64,000 nt of DNA from Psychrobacter sp. APC 3281. GTDB lineage: Bacteria; Pseudomonadota; Gammaproteobacteria; Pseudomonadales; Moraxellaceae. The translations under genes and the position numbers were made by a program. The stretch covers positions 124,001-188,000 of the forward strand of contig NZ_JASDCS010000001.1 in the NCBI RefSeq assembly GCF_030407815.1, given 5' to 3'. The notes beneath the pieces were generated by a model. The model did no database searches. It had not been told where the DNA came from and saw nothing but the letters and a program-made list of their open reading frames with translations. The first letter of the stretch is position 1. Each line of letters starts with the position of its first letter. Shown piece after piece: positions 54,595 through 63,955 of the stretch.

Positions 54595-55158
54595 TTAAAC
54601 TTTGTCTTCTTTGATTGCATAGATACCTGGCAGGTGACGCAAGTAACCATGGAAATCCATACCACAACCGTAAACATAGCGGTCTGCAACATCAATACCC
54701 ACAAAATCCACATCAAAATCTGCAACTTTGCGATCATGTTGCTTGTTAAGCAAGACACAAGACTCAAGTGATAGAGGCTTTTCTTTACTTAGTTCTTCAA
54801 CAACTGCTTTTAGGGTAATACCTTCGTCAAAGATGTCGTCAATTAACAATACGTGCTCACCTTCGATACTAACATCAGGCTTGAATTTCCAATCAAGCTC
54901 ATTAGTACCTTCGTTGTCACGATAACGAGTCGCATGGATATAATGCATGCGATGGTAGAACGTAAGATGAGTCAGTAGTTGACCAGCTGGGATCAAGCCG
55001 CCGTTCATCACGACCATAACAATTGGATTTAGACCAGCATAATGTAGATTGAGCTGAGCGGCCAAACGCTCATAAGCAGCAGCTACTTCGATACTGCTAA
55101 TAAGGCACTCTGAGTTGCGTAAGGTTTTTTCAATTTCTTGGTTACTGATTTGGGTCAT
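54595..55158 (-). CDS. hpt: Hypoxanthine-guanine phosphoribosyltransferase
   Basis: Purine salvage enzyme converting hypoxanthine or guanine with PRPP to IMP or GMP. The PRPP-binding signature VLLIDDIFDEGITL is at residues 103-116, and VVMNGGLIPAGQLL near 49-62 forms the PPi loop. The 187-aa length matches the family. It appears to have its own promoter upstream and shares the bidirectional terminator with recD. It belongs to the Hpt rather than Apt subgroup by the C-terminal VDFVGIDVADRYVYGCGMD. Confidence 0.92.
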   Translation of the reverse strand: MTQISNQEIEKTLRNSECLISSIEVAAAYERLAAQLNLHYAGLNPIVMVVMNGGLIPAGQLLTHLTFYHRMHYIHATRYRDNEGTNELDWKFKPDVSIEGEHVLLIDDIFDEGITLKAVVEELSKEKPLSLESCVLLNKQHDRKVADFDVDFVGIDVADRYVYGCGMDFHGYLRHLPGIYAIKEDKV

Positions 55159-55260
55159 CGGGTGCGCCTTTGGTAAAAAGTGCCGCTTATTTTAGCAAAT
55201 TTTAGTGAATTTGCCCAACGTCATATGACTTTTGGGACAAAATTAATCCAACTTTTTGGG

Positions 55261-55929
55261 TTATTCTGGCTTTTCTATAATAAATGGACGGTAATAATTG
55301 GCCAATCTATTCAATGAGTCATTTGGTAGGTCAGGTAATAGCTTATTAAGTGCCATACTCATGCCTTTATCAATTGCCGATTTGGCAACTGGAACTGACT
55401 TACGTTTGATCATGCCTAGCTTTAATGTCTCGGCATAACGACTGATAAAATGGGTTAATGTTTCTTCGTTCATGGTTTCGAGTGCTGTTTTAAATTTGGC
55501 TCTATCTACATGCTCAGGCGTGATAGCAGCAAACCCTTCAGTGATGGTATTGGCATCTTTTTCTGATAGTTTAAAGCCGACACGTTTAACACCTTCATTA
55601 TCAATAAAGGTTGCATGATCTCTTAGAAAATGAAAACTTGGTAACACGTCTTTGTTGTTTTCTTTACCCAGTAAGATATTGAGCAAAGTATCTGTCGCGC
55701 GTTCAATCGTTCCAACAATTTTACGCATAGAGGCTTGGCGCTCAGGGTTAGGAATAATATCTACCAAACCAACCAATAAATTATCAGTAAGATCACGCGC
55801 TGTCTGATGCGTAAGAGCATCGCGATAAGGGTAGTACTCTACATTCTCATTTGAAGCAACGACTTGTTCGGCCTCACTGATTAAAGCTTTTAGTTTATCT
55901 GAGGGTACGAATCCAAAATAATGTGCCAT
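55261..55929 (-). CDS. Conserved hypothetical helical protein
   Basis: A 222-aa soluble, mostly helical protein without signal peptide or membrane segment. Recognisable blocks are MAHYFGFVPSDKLKALISEAE at the start and VPVAKSAIDKGMSMALNKLLPDL near the C-terminus. I recall similar proteins in Psychrobacter and Acinetobacter, but no function is known to me. It is monocistronic; the next gene upstream (cstA-like) is divergent. Coding quality is good throughout. Confidence 0.65.
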   Translation of the reverse strand: MAHYFGFVPSDKLKALISEAEQVVASNENVEYYPYRDALTHQTARDLTDNLLVGLVDIIPNPERQASMRKIVGTIERATDTLLNILLGKENNKDVLPSFHFLRDHATFIDNEGVKRVGFKLSEKDANTITEGFAAITPEHVDRAKFKTALETMNEETLTHFISRYAETLKLGMIKRKSVPVAKSAIDKGMSMALNKLLPDLPNDSLNRLANYYRPFIIEKPE

Positions 55930-56231
55930 TGCACTTCCTTTATTTGTTGTTTTTTATGTCTTACTTGCGTTACATTGATCACCAAATCGGTTATTATTTA
56001 AACAAAGTTTTAGTCTCAGGCTCATCATACCAAATGCTGATTAGTGACATGCCCTAGTTATAAGATAAATGACTTTGTTGATTGGTAATAATTTTACAAA
56101 TTGCTAGAATTTACCTAAACGATAGATGAGCTGAGTCACTCATCGCACACTAATTTAGCATATTTTTCATATTTTAATTCAAAAAGCTTGAACTTATAAG
56201 GCTATTGACTACTTGTCTAGGGAGAGATGAG
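55930..56231. other. Divergent intergenic region before the cstA-type gene
   Basis: About 300 bases between the hypothetical gene and the CstA-type transporter. It contains a GGAGAG Shine-Dalgarno at 56221-56226 for the transporter and presumably both promoters. No ORF, RNA gene or strong repeat was seen. The composition is AT-rich. Confidence 0.5.
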
Positions 56232-57914
56232 ATGAATAGTGCTATCGTACTACTATTCGCCGTTGCCGCTATGCTCTGCGGCTACGTGTTTTATTCAAAA
56301 TTTATCGCCACCAAAATTTTAGCATTGGACAACAGCCGTCCTACACCCGCACATACGATGAAAGATGGGATCGATTATGTTCCCACCAATAAGTATGTAT
56401 TGTGGGGACATCACTTTACGTCAGTGGCAGGGGCTGCACCAATTATCGGTCCTGCCATTGCAGTCATTTGGGGCTGGGTGCCTGCCATTATTTGGGTAGT
56501 AGTAGGTACTATCTTTATGGCTGGCGTACATGATATGTCTGCTATTTGGGCAAGTATGCGTAATAGAGGTCAGTCGATTGGCTCTATCGCTGGTACTGTC
56601 ATGGGCACACGTGTCCGCAGCTTGATGATGGTTGTTATCTTCTTATTACTACTGATGGTCAATGCTGTATTTGGCGTAGCTATTGCCAATATGATGATCA
56701 AGACGCCATCTGCGGTATTGCCAGTTTGGGGTGCCTTGGTGGTTGCCTTTATCATCGGGCAGTGTATCTATCGCTACAATATGAATCTGGTCTGGGTGTC
56801 CATTATCGGGGTAACTGCGTTATACGGACTTATCTATCTTGGTCCTATGTTCCCGATTGTGTTACCTGAAACCGTCATGGGTTTGCCTGATAACGCAGTA
56901 TGGATATTGATCTTGTTTGCCTATGCGGCGATTGCGTCGTTGTTGCCTGTATGGATGCTACTTCAACCTCGCGATTATATTAATGGCTTACAATTATTTG
57001 TCGGTTTGATTCTACTATATGCTGCTATTTTCATTGGCACGCCTAATATTGTCGCGCCAGCCGTTAACACTGCATTACCAGCCGATACACCGTCACTGCT
57101 GCCATTATTGTTTGTGACAATTGCTTGTGGTGCCATATCAGGATTCCATGGTTTGGTCGCCACAGGGACTACTTCTAAGCAAATTGATAAAGAAGAAGAC
57201 GTTCGTTTCGTTGGTTACTTCGGTGCATTGGGTGAGGGTATGCTAGCGCTTGGGGCAATCCTTGCAGCAACCGCAGGTTTTGCGACTCTTGGTGATTGGC
57301 AAGCGGTCTACCAAAAGTTCGGTGATGGCTCTATCGGTGCGTTTATCGACGGCGGTGCGACCATCTTGAATGCCGGTGTTGGTATCGACATGGTGCTATC
57401 ACAGACGATGCTTACGGTAATGGCCGCATTGTTTGCTGGTACGACGATGGATACTGGCGTACGTTTACAACGTTATATCTTCCAAGAATTTGGTGAATTT
57501 TATAATTTACCCGTATTGAATAAGAGTGTCGTTGCAACGTTACTTGCTGTCGGAAGCTGTTTGTTATTAGCGTTCGGTGCTGGTGGTATCGATGGCGCGG
57601 GTGGTATGATTATTTGGCCGCTATTTGGTACAACCAACCAGTTAATGGCTGCTTTAACCTTGATGATCGTTACCATTATCTTGTTACGTAAGGGCAAGCC
57701 AGTTTGGTACACCTTGGCACCATTGTCGTTCTTGTTGGTTATGACCGTCTTTGCACTATTGATTCAGCTCAAAACCTTCTTTACTGATGGTAATTGGCTA
57801 CTTATTATTATGGATATTATTATCTTAATCGCGACCATTTTGGTAACGTTTGAGAGTTTGTCTGTACTACGAAAAGAATGGTCACTACATAAAGGTAAAA
57901 GCGGTGAAGTTTAA
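56232..57914 (+). CDS. cstA: CstA-family carbon starvation/peptide or pyruvate transporter
   Basis: A multi-pass inner membrane protein of 560 aa with about 14-16 hydrophobic segments. The CstA-type motifs are present: GHHFTSVAGAAPIIGPAIAV near residues 58-77, VHDMSAIWASMRNRGQSI, SGFHGLVATGTTSKQI and GTTNQLMAALTL near the end. E. coli CstA and BtsT carry peptides or pyruvate; the exact substrate is uncertain. This short version resembles the class found with a cory-CC-star protein, as here. The start at 56232 follows GGAGAG; a TTG at 56205 is less likely. A clear terminator follows. Confidence 0.9.
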   Translation: MNSAIVLLFAVAAMLCGYVFYSKFIATKILALDNSRPTPAHTMKDGIDYVPTNKYVLWGHHFTSVAGAAPIIGPAIAVIWGWVPAIIWVVVGTIFMAGVHDMSAIWASMRNRGQSIGSIAGTVMGTRVRSLMMVVIFLLLLMVNAVFGVAIANMMIKTPSAVLPVWGALVVAFIIGQCIYRYNMNLVWVSIIGVTALYGLIYLGPMFPIVLPETVMGLPDNAVWILILFAYAAIASLLPVWMLLQPRDYINGLQLFVGLILLYAAIFIGTPNIVAPAVNTALPADTPSLLPLLFVTIACGAISGFHGLVATGTTSKQIDKEEDVRFVGYFGALGEGMLALGAILAATAGFATLGDWQAVYQKFGDGSIGAFIDGGATILNAGVGIDMVLSQTMLTVMAALFAGTTMDTGVRLQRYIFQEFGEFYNLPVLNKSVVATLLAVGSCLLLAFGAGGIDGAGGMIIWPLFGTTNQLMAALTLMIVTIILLRKGKPVWYTLAPLSFLLVMTVFALLIQLKTFFTDGNWLLIIMDIIILIATILVTFESLSVLRKEWSLHKGKSGEV

Positions 57915-57944
57915 ACATTAAACCATATTGAGTATCTGTTTAAT

Positions 57945-57977
57945 AAAAAACGCTAGCAGCAATTGCTGGCGTTTTTT
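57945..57977 (+). terminator. Terminator after the cstA-type gene
   Basis: The arms aaaaaacgctagca and tgctggcgtttttt pair over 14 bases (one G-U) with a five-base loop. It separates the transporter from the small cory-CC-star gene, which must then use read-through or its own promoter. Confidence 0.88.
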
Positions 57978-58029
57978 GTATCATATAGGCATGATAGGTC
58001 ATAAGAATTAAGTAAAATACGAGTACATT

Positions 58030-58341
58030 ATGGAAAATGAAAACACATCGAATGATATAGAAAACGTTCAACCATTAGAGGATACTCAACCATGGTGGCA
58101 ACGGTTTAAGAGTGGATTAAATGAGTTTTATCATGCGCCTTATCGTCAGACGATGGCACGCGCCGCACGTGATGAAGAAGATTTTTTTATGTTGCTTATG
58201 TTTGCTGAGAGCTTGGGGATTGATAACCCCGCCAGCTTTTATACACTAGAGCTACAGCCATTATTTTTAGAAAACTTTCATGAATGGCATACACGTATGG
58301 GAATGGATAGATGTCCATTTGACCACGTTGGGTGCTGCTAA
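58030..58341 (+). CDS. Cory-CC-star family small protein
   Basis: A 103-aa soluble protein ending in two cysteines directly before the stop (DHVGCC), the defining feature of the family named cory-CC-star. The middle block RFKSGLNEFYHAPYRQTMARAARDEEDFFMLLMFAESLGI contains the conserved core. The family is seen next to CstA-type transporters and ArsA-type ATPases, as in this window. Its function is not established. The C-terminal Cys pair could bind a metal or be lipidated, but that is speculative. Confidence 0.78.
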   Translation: MENENTSNDIENVQPLEDTQPWWQRFKSGLNEFYHAPYRQTMARAARDEEDFFMLLMFAESLGIDNPASFYTLELQPLFLENFHEWHTRMGMDRCPFDHVGCC

Positions 58342-58414
58342 CCGTAGTGGATTGACTATATAAAAAAGTAGCTAAACATTTATTAGATAATGAGTCAAAA
58401 TACGAGATAACAAT

Positions 58415-59428
58415 ATGGCATTACACCCTTTACATGGATTGGTAGAGCAGTTAGAGACACAACCGATTATATTTATCGGCGGCAAAGGTGGTGTAGGGAA
58501 GACCACCACAGCAGCATCTCTAGCCAGCTACTATGCAAGCCAGCAGCAAAAGACCTTAATTGTCTCAACCGATCCGGCACATAGTTTGGGCGATGTATTG
58601 AATGTACGACTCAATAATGAGAAAACGGTGATATCACCTTATCTAGATGCGATTGAGTTAAATCCTGATGTGATTGTCGATGAACATTTTGCTCAAGTTG
58701 AACGTACAATTAAGGCTTATGCCAACCCAGATATGATGCCAAAAATTCGTGAGCATCTAAGGCTATCTAAGTCAGCACCTGGCGCCCAAGAAGCCGCGAT
58801 GCTCGAATCTATGTGTCATCATTTAGTCGAAGCGGCAGATGCTGGGTATGAACACATAATCTTTGATACCGCACCGACAGGTCATACTTTGCGATTATTG
58901 GTATTACCAGAAATGATGGGAGCATGGACGGATGGGCTGCTTGCACAGCAGCGACGACAGGCCAAACTACGTTCGGTGGCGACGCATTTGGACAGTCACA
59001 ATAAAAAAGACAGTCAAAAGAACGATGTAGCCAATCCCTTTGCCGCAAAGAAATCAGATCGCTGGGAACAAGCTGTCTCCGTATTAGAAAAGCGCAAGCA
59101 ATTGTTCCGCCAAGCAGGGTTGCTACTACATGACCGTACACAAACAGCGATTGTGTTAGTAATGACCGCTGATGTTTTACCATTGGCTGAGACCAAGCGC
59201 GCTATCGAGCAATTAGAAGACAGTAAGCTCATGCCAGCAGCAATCGTCATTAATCAGCTAATATCAACCAACCAGTCGGATGAGTTTTGGCGCCGCCGCG
59301 CTGAGCGTCAGCAGCATCTGCTACAGGATATCGAACAAAGCTTTACCAAGTACCCGCTGTATCCGATTTACCTGCAACAGACAGATGTACGCGGCACAGA
59401 TGCATTGAGTGCGTTGTTAAGTGTATAA
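58415..59428 (+). CDS. ArsA/Get3-family ATPase
   Basis: A 337-aa deviant P-loop ATPase. The P-loop is GGKGGVGKTTTAAS at residues 22-35 with the signature Lys24. STDPAHSLGDVL near 51-62 is switch I and FDTAPTGHTLRLLVLPEM near 149-166 is switch II. There is no obvious metal-binding Cys triad of ArsA and no CxxC of Get3, and no arsenite pump nearby, so arsenite resistance is unlikely. The pairing with the CstA-type and cory-CC-star genes suggests a role in transporter insertion or control; that is inference. Confidence 0.85.
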   Translation: MALHPLHGLVEQLETQPIIFIGGKGGVGKTTTAASLASYYASQQQKTLIVSTDPAHSLGDVLNVRLNNEKTVISPYLDAIELNPDVIVDEHFAQVERTIKAYANPDMMPKIREHLRLSKSAPGAQEAAMLESMCHHLVEAADAGYEHIIFDTAPTGHTLRLLVLPEMMGAWTDGLLAQQRRQAKLRSVATHLDSHNKKDSQKNDVANPFAAKKSDRWEQAVSVLEKRKQLFRQAGLLLHDRTQTAIVLVMTADVLPLAETKRAIEQLEDSKLMPAAIVINQLISTNQSDEFWRRRAERQQHLLQDIEQSFTKYPLYPIYLQQTDVRGTDALSALLSV

Positions 59429-59453
59429 AGTGCATAGATAGTTCGCTGGTAAT

Positions 59454-61130
59454 TTATGACTCACGCTTGTACGACTGTAGTTTACCTGACAGAGACCATG
59501 CCATGTCTGTGCGTAGTAATTGTGCTTGTTCGGATTTACCGCTACTAAGCGACGACCATTGCGGTTTACCACGCGCTTTTTTGAGCTCACTTGGTAGTTT
59601 GTGTGCTGGCCATACAGTAATTGGATTATTGTCTTCATCTGCATGGTCACTATCGTCAGTTAACGACGTTCCAAGACTGCTATTTTCGCCTTTATATAAT
59701 AACTGAGTGGCATCTGTAGCAGCATGACCACGATGGCGTAAGGCCGTAAGTAAGTCTAATGCTCGCGTTGCTAATAGCGTCAACGTAGCAGGATCGATAT
59801 ATAAGCGTTTTACCCCAGTAATCCTATCGGCAATACTGCTGGTATTCGATAGCAACCCGCCTGCGATCCCACCTATTGCGGCACCCAATCCCAGTGTCGT
59901 ACCTAAGGCTGCTGCATCGATACCTAGTCCTAGAAGCGCGCCAGCTGCTGCACCAGAAGTGGTACGAATACCGTAGCTCTTGAGAAGTTCGGGGTCGAAA
60001 GGATCTTGTTGATAGGCTTGTAGTTCAAGCGGTGTTGCTGCAACCGCATTGTCATAAAACTTATAAAGGTTAAGTAAGTTATGCTGCATCGCACGCTCAC
60101 TTTGCCTAACCGCTTCTTGCATTTGCTGTAACACAGGAAGTGGGTCGTCATCTTCGTTGATCTCGCGTACAAAGGCAGCAACATTCAATAAAAAATCAGC
60201 GATGATGATATTGGCCTCATCATACAGCTGCGCCCAATCCTCAGTCCGTCGTTGCATCAGCTGCTCAAGCATCTCAGAGTGGGTGAGCATAGTGGCTAGG
60301 TTTTTCCATAGACGCATCTCATCTTCAAACTCAAACGCGACCGAATCGAAACGCGTTGAAATATGCAGATTGCGTCTTGCCAGCATCGTCTGCCAGTCGT
60401 CGATATTGGCATTCTGGCTGTCTGTAAAATTAAAAATAGGCATCACGGGAATCGCAGCCCAAGACAAAATCGCTAGCTCATCTTTGTATTTACCCAATAC
60501 AGGCTCACGAGCATCTACTACGTAGATGGCCATATCACTTGTCAGCAGCTGACGAATTACTTTGGCTTCTTGGCTATAATCATAGGGCAAGTCATAACTG
60601 TCTGAACCTTGAGCAATATCCGCCGCCAAAAACTGCTGCAATCGTTCGATACCATCACGGCGACTGGCGGTATTGTCCTCTAGCCAATCCATAAGCCCTG
60701 AAGCATCTTCCAGACCAGGTGTATCGTATAGTGCAACTAAGACTTCGCCAGTTTGGCTATCTGTCAATTGAGCCTGCTCGACATGCCGTGTGGTCGCAGC
60801 TTCGTTTTTGACTTCACCAAAATATACGTCACGCAGTAATGTGCGCAGTATAGAGGTTTTGCCCGTATTGGTATGACCGACGACCGCCAATTTAAGCGGT
60901 TCACCACTGGCAATCGTTTTCTTTGTTACCCTTGACGCTGGTGCTGTCGTTGCTGATGCTTCGGTTGATACAGGTTGATTATCCTGAGTAGCTATTGACT
61001 GAGCTACTGTGGATTTTGAGGTGTTGTCTGAAGGAGTGCTTGAGACATCAGGGGTTGGCTCATAAGCCTTGTCTGCAAAGAGACCTGCAGGCTTATTATT
61101 CTCATGATTATTGTTATTGTCATTATTCAT
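59454..61130 (-). CDS. GTPase with DUF3482 domain
   Basis: The 558-aa protein has a disordered N-terminus (about 75 residues), then an Era-like GTPase with P-loop VVGHTNTGKTSI at 83-94, switch II DTPGLED at 136-142 and the NKxD-like part near 220 (NFTD). The DUF3482 C-terminal region includes a glycine-zipper-like hydrophobic stretch (GAAAGALLGLGIDAAALG and following, about 400-440) that suggests membrane association. This family usually pairs with DUF2868 proteins, and one is present 1.4 kb downstream on the same strand. Function is unknown. Confidence 0.88.
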   Translation of the reverse strand: MNNDNNNNHENNKPAGLFADKAYEPTPDVSSTPSDNTSKSTVAQSIATQDNQPVSTEASATTAPASRVTKKTIASGEPLKLAVVGHTNTGKTSILRTLLRDVYFGEVKNEAATTRHVEQAQLTDSQTGEVLVALYDTPGLEDASGLMDWLEDNTASRRDGIERLQQFLAADIAQGSDSYDLPYDYSQEAKVIRQLLTSDMAIYVVDAREPVLGKYKDELAILSWAAIPVMPIFNFTDSQNANIDDWQTMLARRNLHISTRFDSVAFEFEDEMRLWKNLATMLTHSEMLEQLMQRRTEDWAQLYDEANIIIADFLLNVAAFVREINEDDDPLPVLQQMQEAVRQSERAMQHNLLNLYKFYDNAVAATPLELQAYQQDPFDPELLKSYGIRTTSGAAAGALLGLGIDAAALGTTLGLGAAIGGIAGGLLSNTSSIADRITGVKRLYIDPATLTLLATRALDLLTALRHRGHAATDATQLLYKGENSSLGTSLTDDSDHADEDNNPITVWPAHKLPSELKKARGKPQWSSLSSGKSEQAQLLRTDMAWSLSGKLQSYKRES

Positions 61131-61262
61131 AGTAACGTCTTATATTTATTGATGGCAAAAACACATAGTAGCCATTTATTGTAAAACAAATCTGACTGGG
61201 TATCGGTTATGAATGCGTATAATCCATATCATAAATCGTAGTCCACGCATTTATAATCATGC

Positions 61263-61374
61263 TCTAGTCGGTTCAATATAGTTTGAATACAAGGAAGACG
61301 AGTGAAAGCACTACAAGTAGTAGGCTAAGCGAGACTGACACCGTATCCAATTTATAGAGGATTGACTATATTAG
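61263..61374. repeat. Short interspersed MITE-like repeat
   Basis: This roughly 110-base intergenic element has imperfect terminal inverted repeats (TCTAGTCGGTTC at the left and GGATTGACTATA at the right, the latter ending near 61370). The right terminal word GGATTGACTATA also occurs at 58349-58360, just after the cory-CC-star gene. From memory, sequences of this type are common in Psychrobacter chromosomes; I did not verify this. Confidence 0.5.
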
Positions 61375-62354
61375 ACAGCACTAGGTGGACGCAGCAGTAC
61401 CTTTAGCTTTTTCTTAAGCCCTTTGGCACGAAAGAACCGCTGCCACATACGGTAAAAGACCCCAAATATCAGGCTGACGATATTGTCATGACTGGTTTCA
61501 CCAACGGCACCGTATTGGACGGGGTTGTTGGCGGTATCTTCTTCTACATAAGTGCCAAACCAACGATCAAAAATAATGAGTACGCCGCCATAATTTTGAT
61601 CAATGTATTCGTCGTTGGTGCCATGATGGGCACGGTGATTGGATGGAGTGTCAAAGACATACTCCACCCATTTTGGAAACTTCCCCACGGTTTCGGTATG
61701 GATAAAGAATTGATAAATCAAATCTAACGCATAAAAGAAGAATACCCAGACAGGATGTACGCCCAACATCATCAGTGGGACAAAGAATAACCACCAGCCC
61801 GTCACCGAGTACAGCAAGCTTTGACGCATGGCGGTGGACAGATTCATATGGTCATCTGTATGGTGCACGACATGCGCTGACCAAAACCAGTTCATACGGT
61901 GTGACGCACGATGGAACCAGTAGTAGCTAAATTCAACCGCGACGAATATGGGTATGGCGGTGAGCCATGTCACCTCAATAGTAAATAAGCGATATTGATA
62001 TAACCATAAGCAGATAGGTATGACGATAAGCGCTTGGACAATCAATTCAAACCCTAAATAAGAGCCGCCCAAGCTAAAATTGGTCATCGCACGTCGCCAG
62101 CTAAAGTTTTTACCATTGCCACGCTTGGACTGATACAGCCATTCTGCTAAAAATAATAAGAAAAACGGTCCACCTGCCAGCGGTAATAGCCACTCTTGCC
62201 AATACGCAGGTAGAATGCTTGCCAGCATTGGCTGCCATGACTCTGGCGCAGCCGTTAAGATACTTTGGTTTAACGCCTCTCGGTAACCATCCAATAGTTG
62301 ACCATACTGACCTAGAGTCATAAGGGGGCTGTCTAAAGAGATATCTACTGCCAT
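61371..62354 (-). CDS. Sterol desaturase/fatty acid hydroxylase family protein
   Basis: An integral membrane di-iron hydroxylase of 327 aa. The histidine boxes are FHRASH at 147-152, HVVHH at 161-165 and NHRAHH at 239-244, giving the His cluster of the FA_hydroxylase family. About four to five hydrophobic segments occur (about 57-72, 96-122, 128-146, 184-212). The substrate (a sterol, hopanoid, carotenoid or fatty acyl chain) cannot be told from sequence. It lies between the DUF3482 GTPase and DUF2868 genes on the same strand. Confidence 0.9.
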   Translation of the reverse strand: MAVDISLDSPLMTLGQYGQLLDGYREALNQSILTAAPESWQPMLASILPAYWQEWLLPLAGGPFFLLFLAEWLYQSKRGNGKNFSWRRAMTNFSLGGSYLGFELIVQALIVIPICLWLYQYRLFTIEVTWLTAIPIFVAVEFSYYWFHRASHRMNWFWSAHVVHHTDDHMNLSTAMRQSLLYSVTGWWLFFVPLMMLGVHPVWVFFFYALDLIYQFFIHTETVGKFPKWVEYVFDTPSNHRAHHGTNDEYIDQNYGGVLIIFDRWFGTYVEEDTANNPVQYGAVGETSHDNIVSLIFGVFYRMWQRFFRAKGLKKKLKVLLRPPSAV

Positions 62355-62554
62355 CTTGGGCTCCTAGCCACTATAAAACATCCTTGTCGTCTTGATATGA
62401 CGTCACAGCTATTAAAACGTATCTTAACAACTGTTATATCAATAAGTCTTTAGACCTGCTTAAGGTGATAGACCTATAATATTTATTTATTGTATATCAT
62501 GCGAGTCATAATGATAAGTTCATACTTGAGTAACAGGTTAAAAATTAGAATGTA

Positions 62555-63955
62555 TTAAGCATCTATATCAACCAAGCCAATTTTTCGTGCAGAGAGCGCT
62601 GTTTGCCACTGCTGATAGCGAACGGCTTGTTTGTCTAATGGCTCATCATCCGTACGTGCATCAGTCAAGCCTGTAGAAACGCTGTTATCACCTAGCAGTT
62701 GTACGATAAGCCCATCTTTGGCGTGAGTAGCGATTTGATCGAGTTTGCGTAGCGTACCGCGGTCGGGCAGTGCTTTGCTATGAATGCCAAGCAAGACCTG
62801 TACAGGATGGTTATCTAGATAGTTTTTAAGCCGTGCCATATCATCACGGTCATCAACGATACCAAAATCCTCAACCTCACTTAATTTTTCAAGACTATGG
62901 CTACTGCCATCAAGCCCTGACTGCCACCATTTGTCCTGATCTGCAGGGTATTCAAGTAGAGCAACTAATTTCTTGCCCGCACTGACCGTCGCTTTTGGGG
63001 CGATAGGGGCTAGTGCTTCTGTAAAGTCATCAGCATCCACCACGTGCCGCTGCCAAAAGTTTAGGATTTTTTGATAATACGGCTGTTTGATATCCAAACG
63101 CATTTTTTTGCGGCGGAACATCATTGCACAAAACGCCCATGCTATCGCTCGCGGGACAATGCCGTACATCAGCAAGCTACCAACCAACAATCCTGCCCAC
63201 TGGCGTGCAACAGACAGCGGCATCGCCTCGGTGACAAGCCTGCTCTGTGCGATTGCCGTACTGTCTGGTACACCAAATCCCACCATACTAGGTAGCCAGC
63301 CTAATACCTGAGTCAAGCTCACCAACGCTTGATCAGAGAGTAGGGTTGACTCCCAGCTAAAGCTATACTGACGTACAACCAGCAAAAATATAATCGCAAG
63401 CAGCATCCCCGTCAATGTCGCGAGCCACAACTGATGGCTAAATCTGCCCAAATACCAGCGCATGCCGCTATGCTGCAACTGGCGCTCATACAGATCGACG
63501 GCCGCCTTGGTCACATCATCCTTACCACGTATGAGATAACTCGGACTGACAAAGCTCGCAAACCAACTGGGCGATTGCTGATCTCGATTGATAAGGGTCA
63601 TGACGAGCCACCCACCAAGCATAATGGTATGAAAACCAAGTAGGCAGACCAACACATAAAAGAAATTCACAACATTAGACTGCAATAGCGTGAACAGTCC
63701 CAAAAATCCGGAGATACACCACACCACGCTCATAACAATCATAATGCCCTTTATACGGCCGTCAATCTTACCCAGTACACGCGCAAGCGCCCCGTTGCTG
63801 TCTATACGTGACGCTCGTCGATGCAGCTTTTGGATAGGCGTACCGTCCTCGCCCTGTAGCTTTTCCGTGATTAATAACGGGTCAGTGGCAAAGACGTGCT
63901 GATCGGTCTCTAAGGCTCGTACCAGCTCGGTCAGTTGATCTTGGGGTGATAGCAT
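62555..63955 (-). CDS. DUF2868 membrane protein
   Basis: The 466-aa product (from the ATG at 63955; the frame stays open to the window end, so a longer N-terminus is possible) has four hydrophobic segments (about 78-98, 105-125, 178-200, 255-275). A soluble C-terminal region from about 310 contains a P-loop-less domain with VALLEYPAD and VLLGIHSKALPDRGTLRKL. DUF2868 proteins are typically encoded next to DUF3482 GTPases; here a sterol desaturase-like gene intervenes. The membrane pair may form a complex of unknown function. Confidence 0.8.
   Translation of the reverse strand: MLSPQDQLTELVRALETDQHVFATDPLLITEKLQGEDGTPIQKLHRRASRIDSNGALARVLGKIDGRIKGIMIVMSVVWCISGFLGLFTLLQSNVVNFFYVLVCLLGFHTIMLGGWLVMTLINRDQQSPSWFASFVSPSYLIRGKDDVTKAAVDLYERQLQHSGMRWYLGRFSHQLWLATLTGMLLAIIFLLVVRQYSFSWESTLLSDQALVSLTQVLGWLPSMVGFGVPDSTAIAQSRLVTEAMPLSVARQWAGLLVGSLLMYGIVPRAIAWAFCAMMFRRKKMRLDIKQPYYQKILNFWQRHVVDADDFTEALAPIAPKATVSAGKKLVALLEYPADQDKWWQSGLDGSSHSLEKLSEVEDFGIVDDRDDMARLKNYLDNHPVQVLLGIHSKALPDRGTLRKLDQIATHAKDGLIVQLLGDNSVSTGLTDARTDDEPLDKQAVRYQQWQTALSARKIGLVDIDA

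Noticed and set aside
58415..59428. Arsenite efflux ATPase ArsA
   Set aside because: No metal-binding cysteine triad is visible and no arsenic resistance genes are near.
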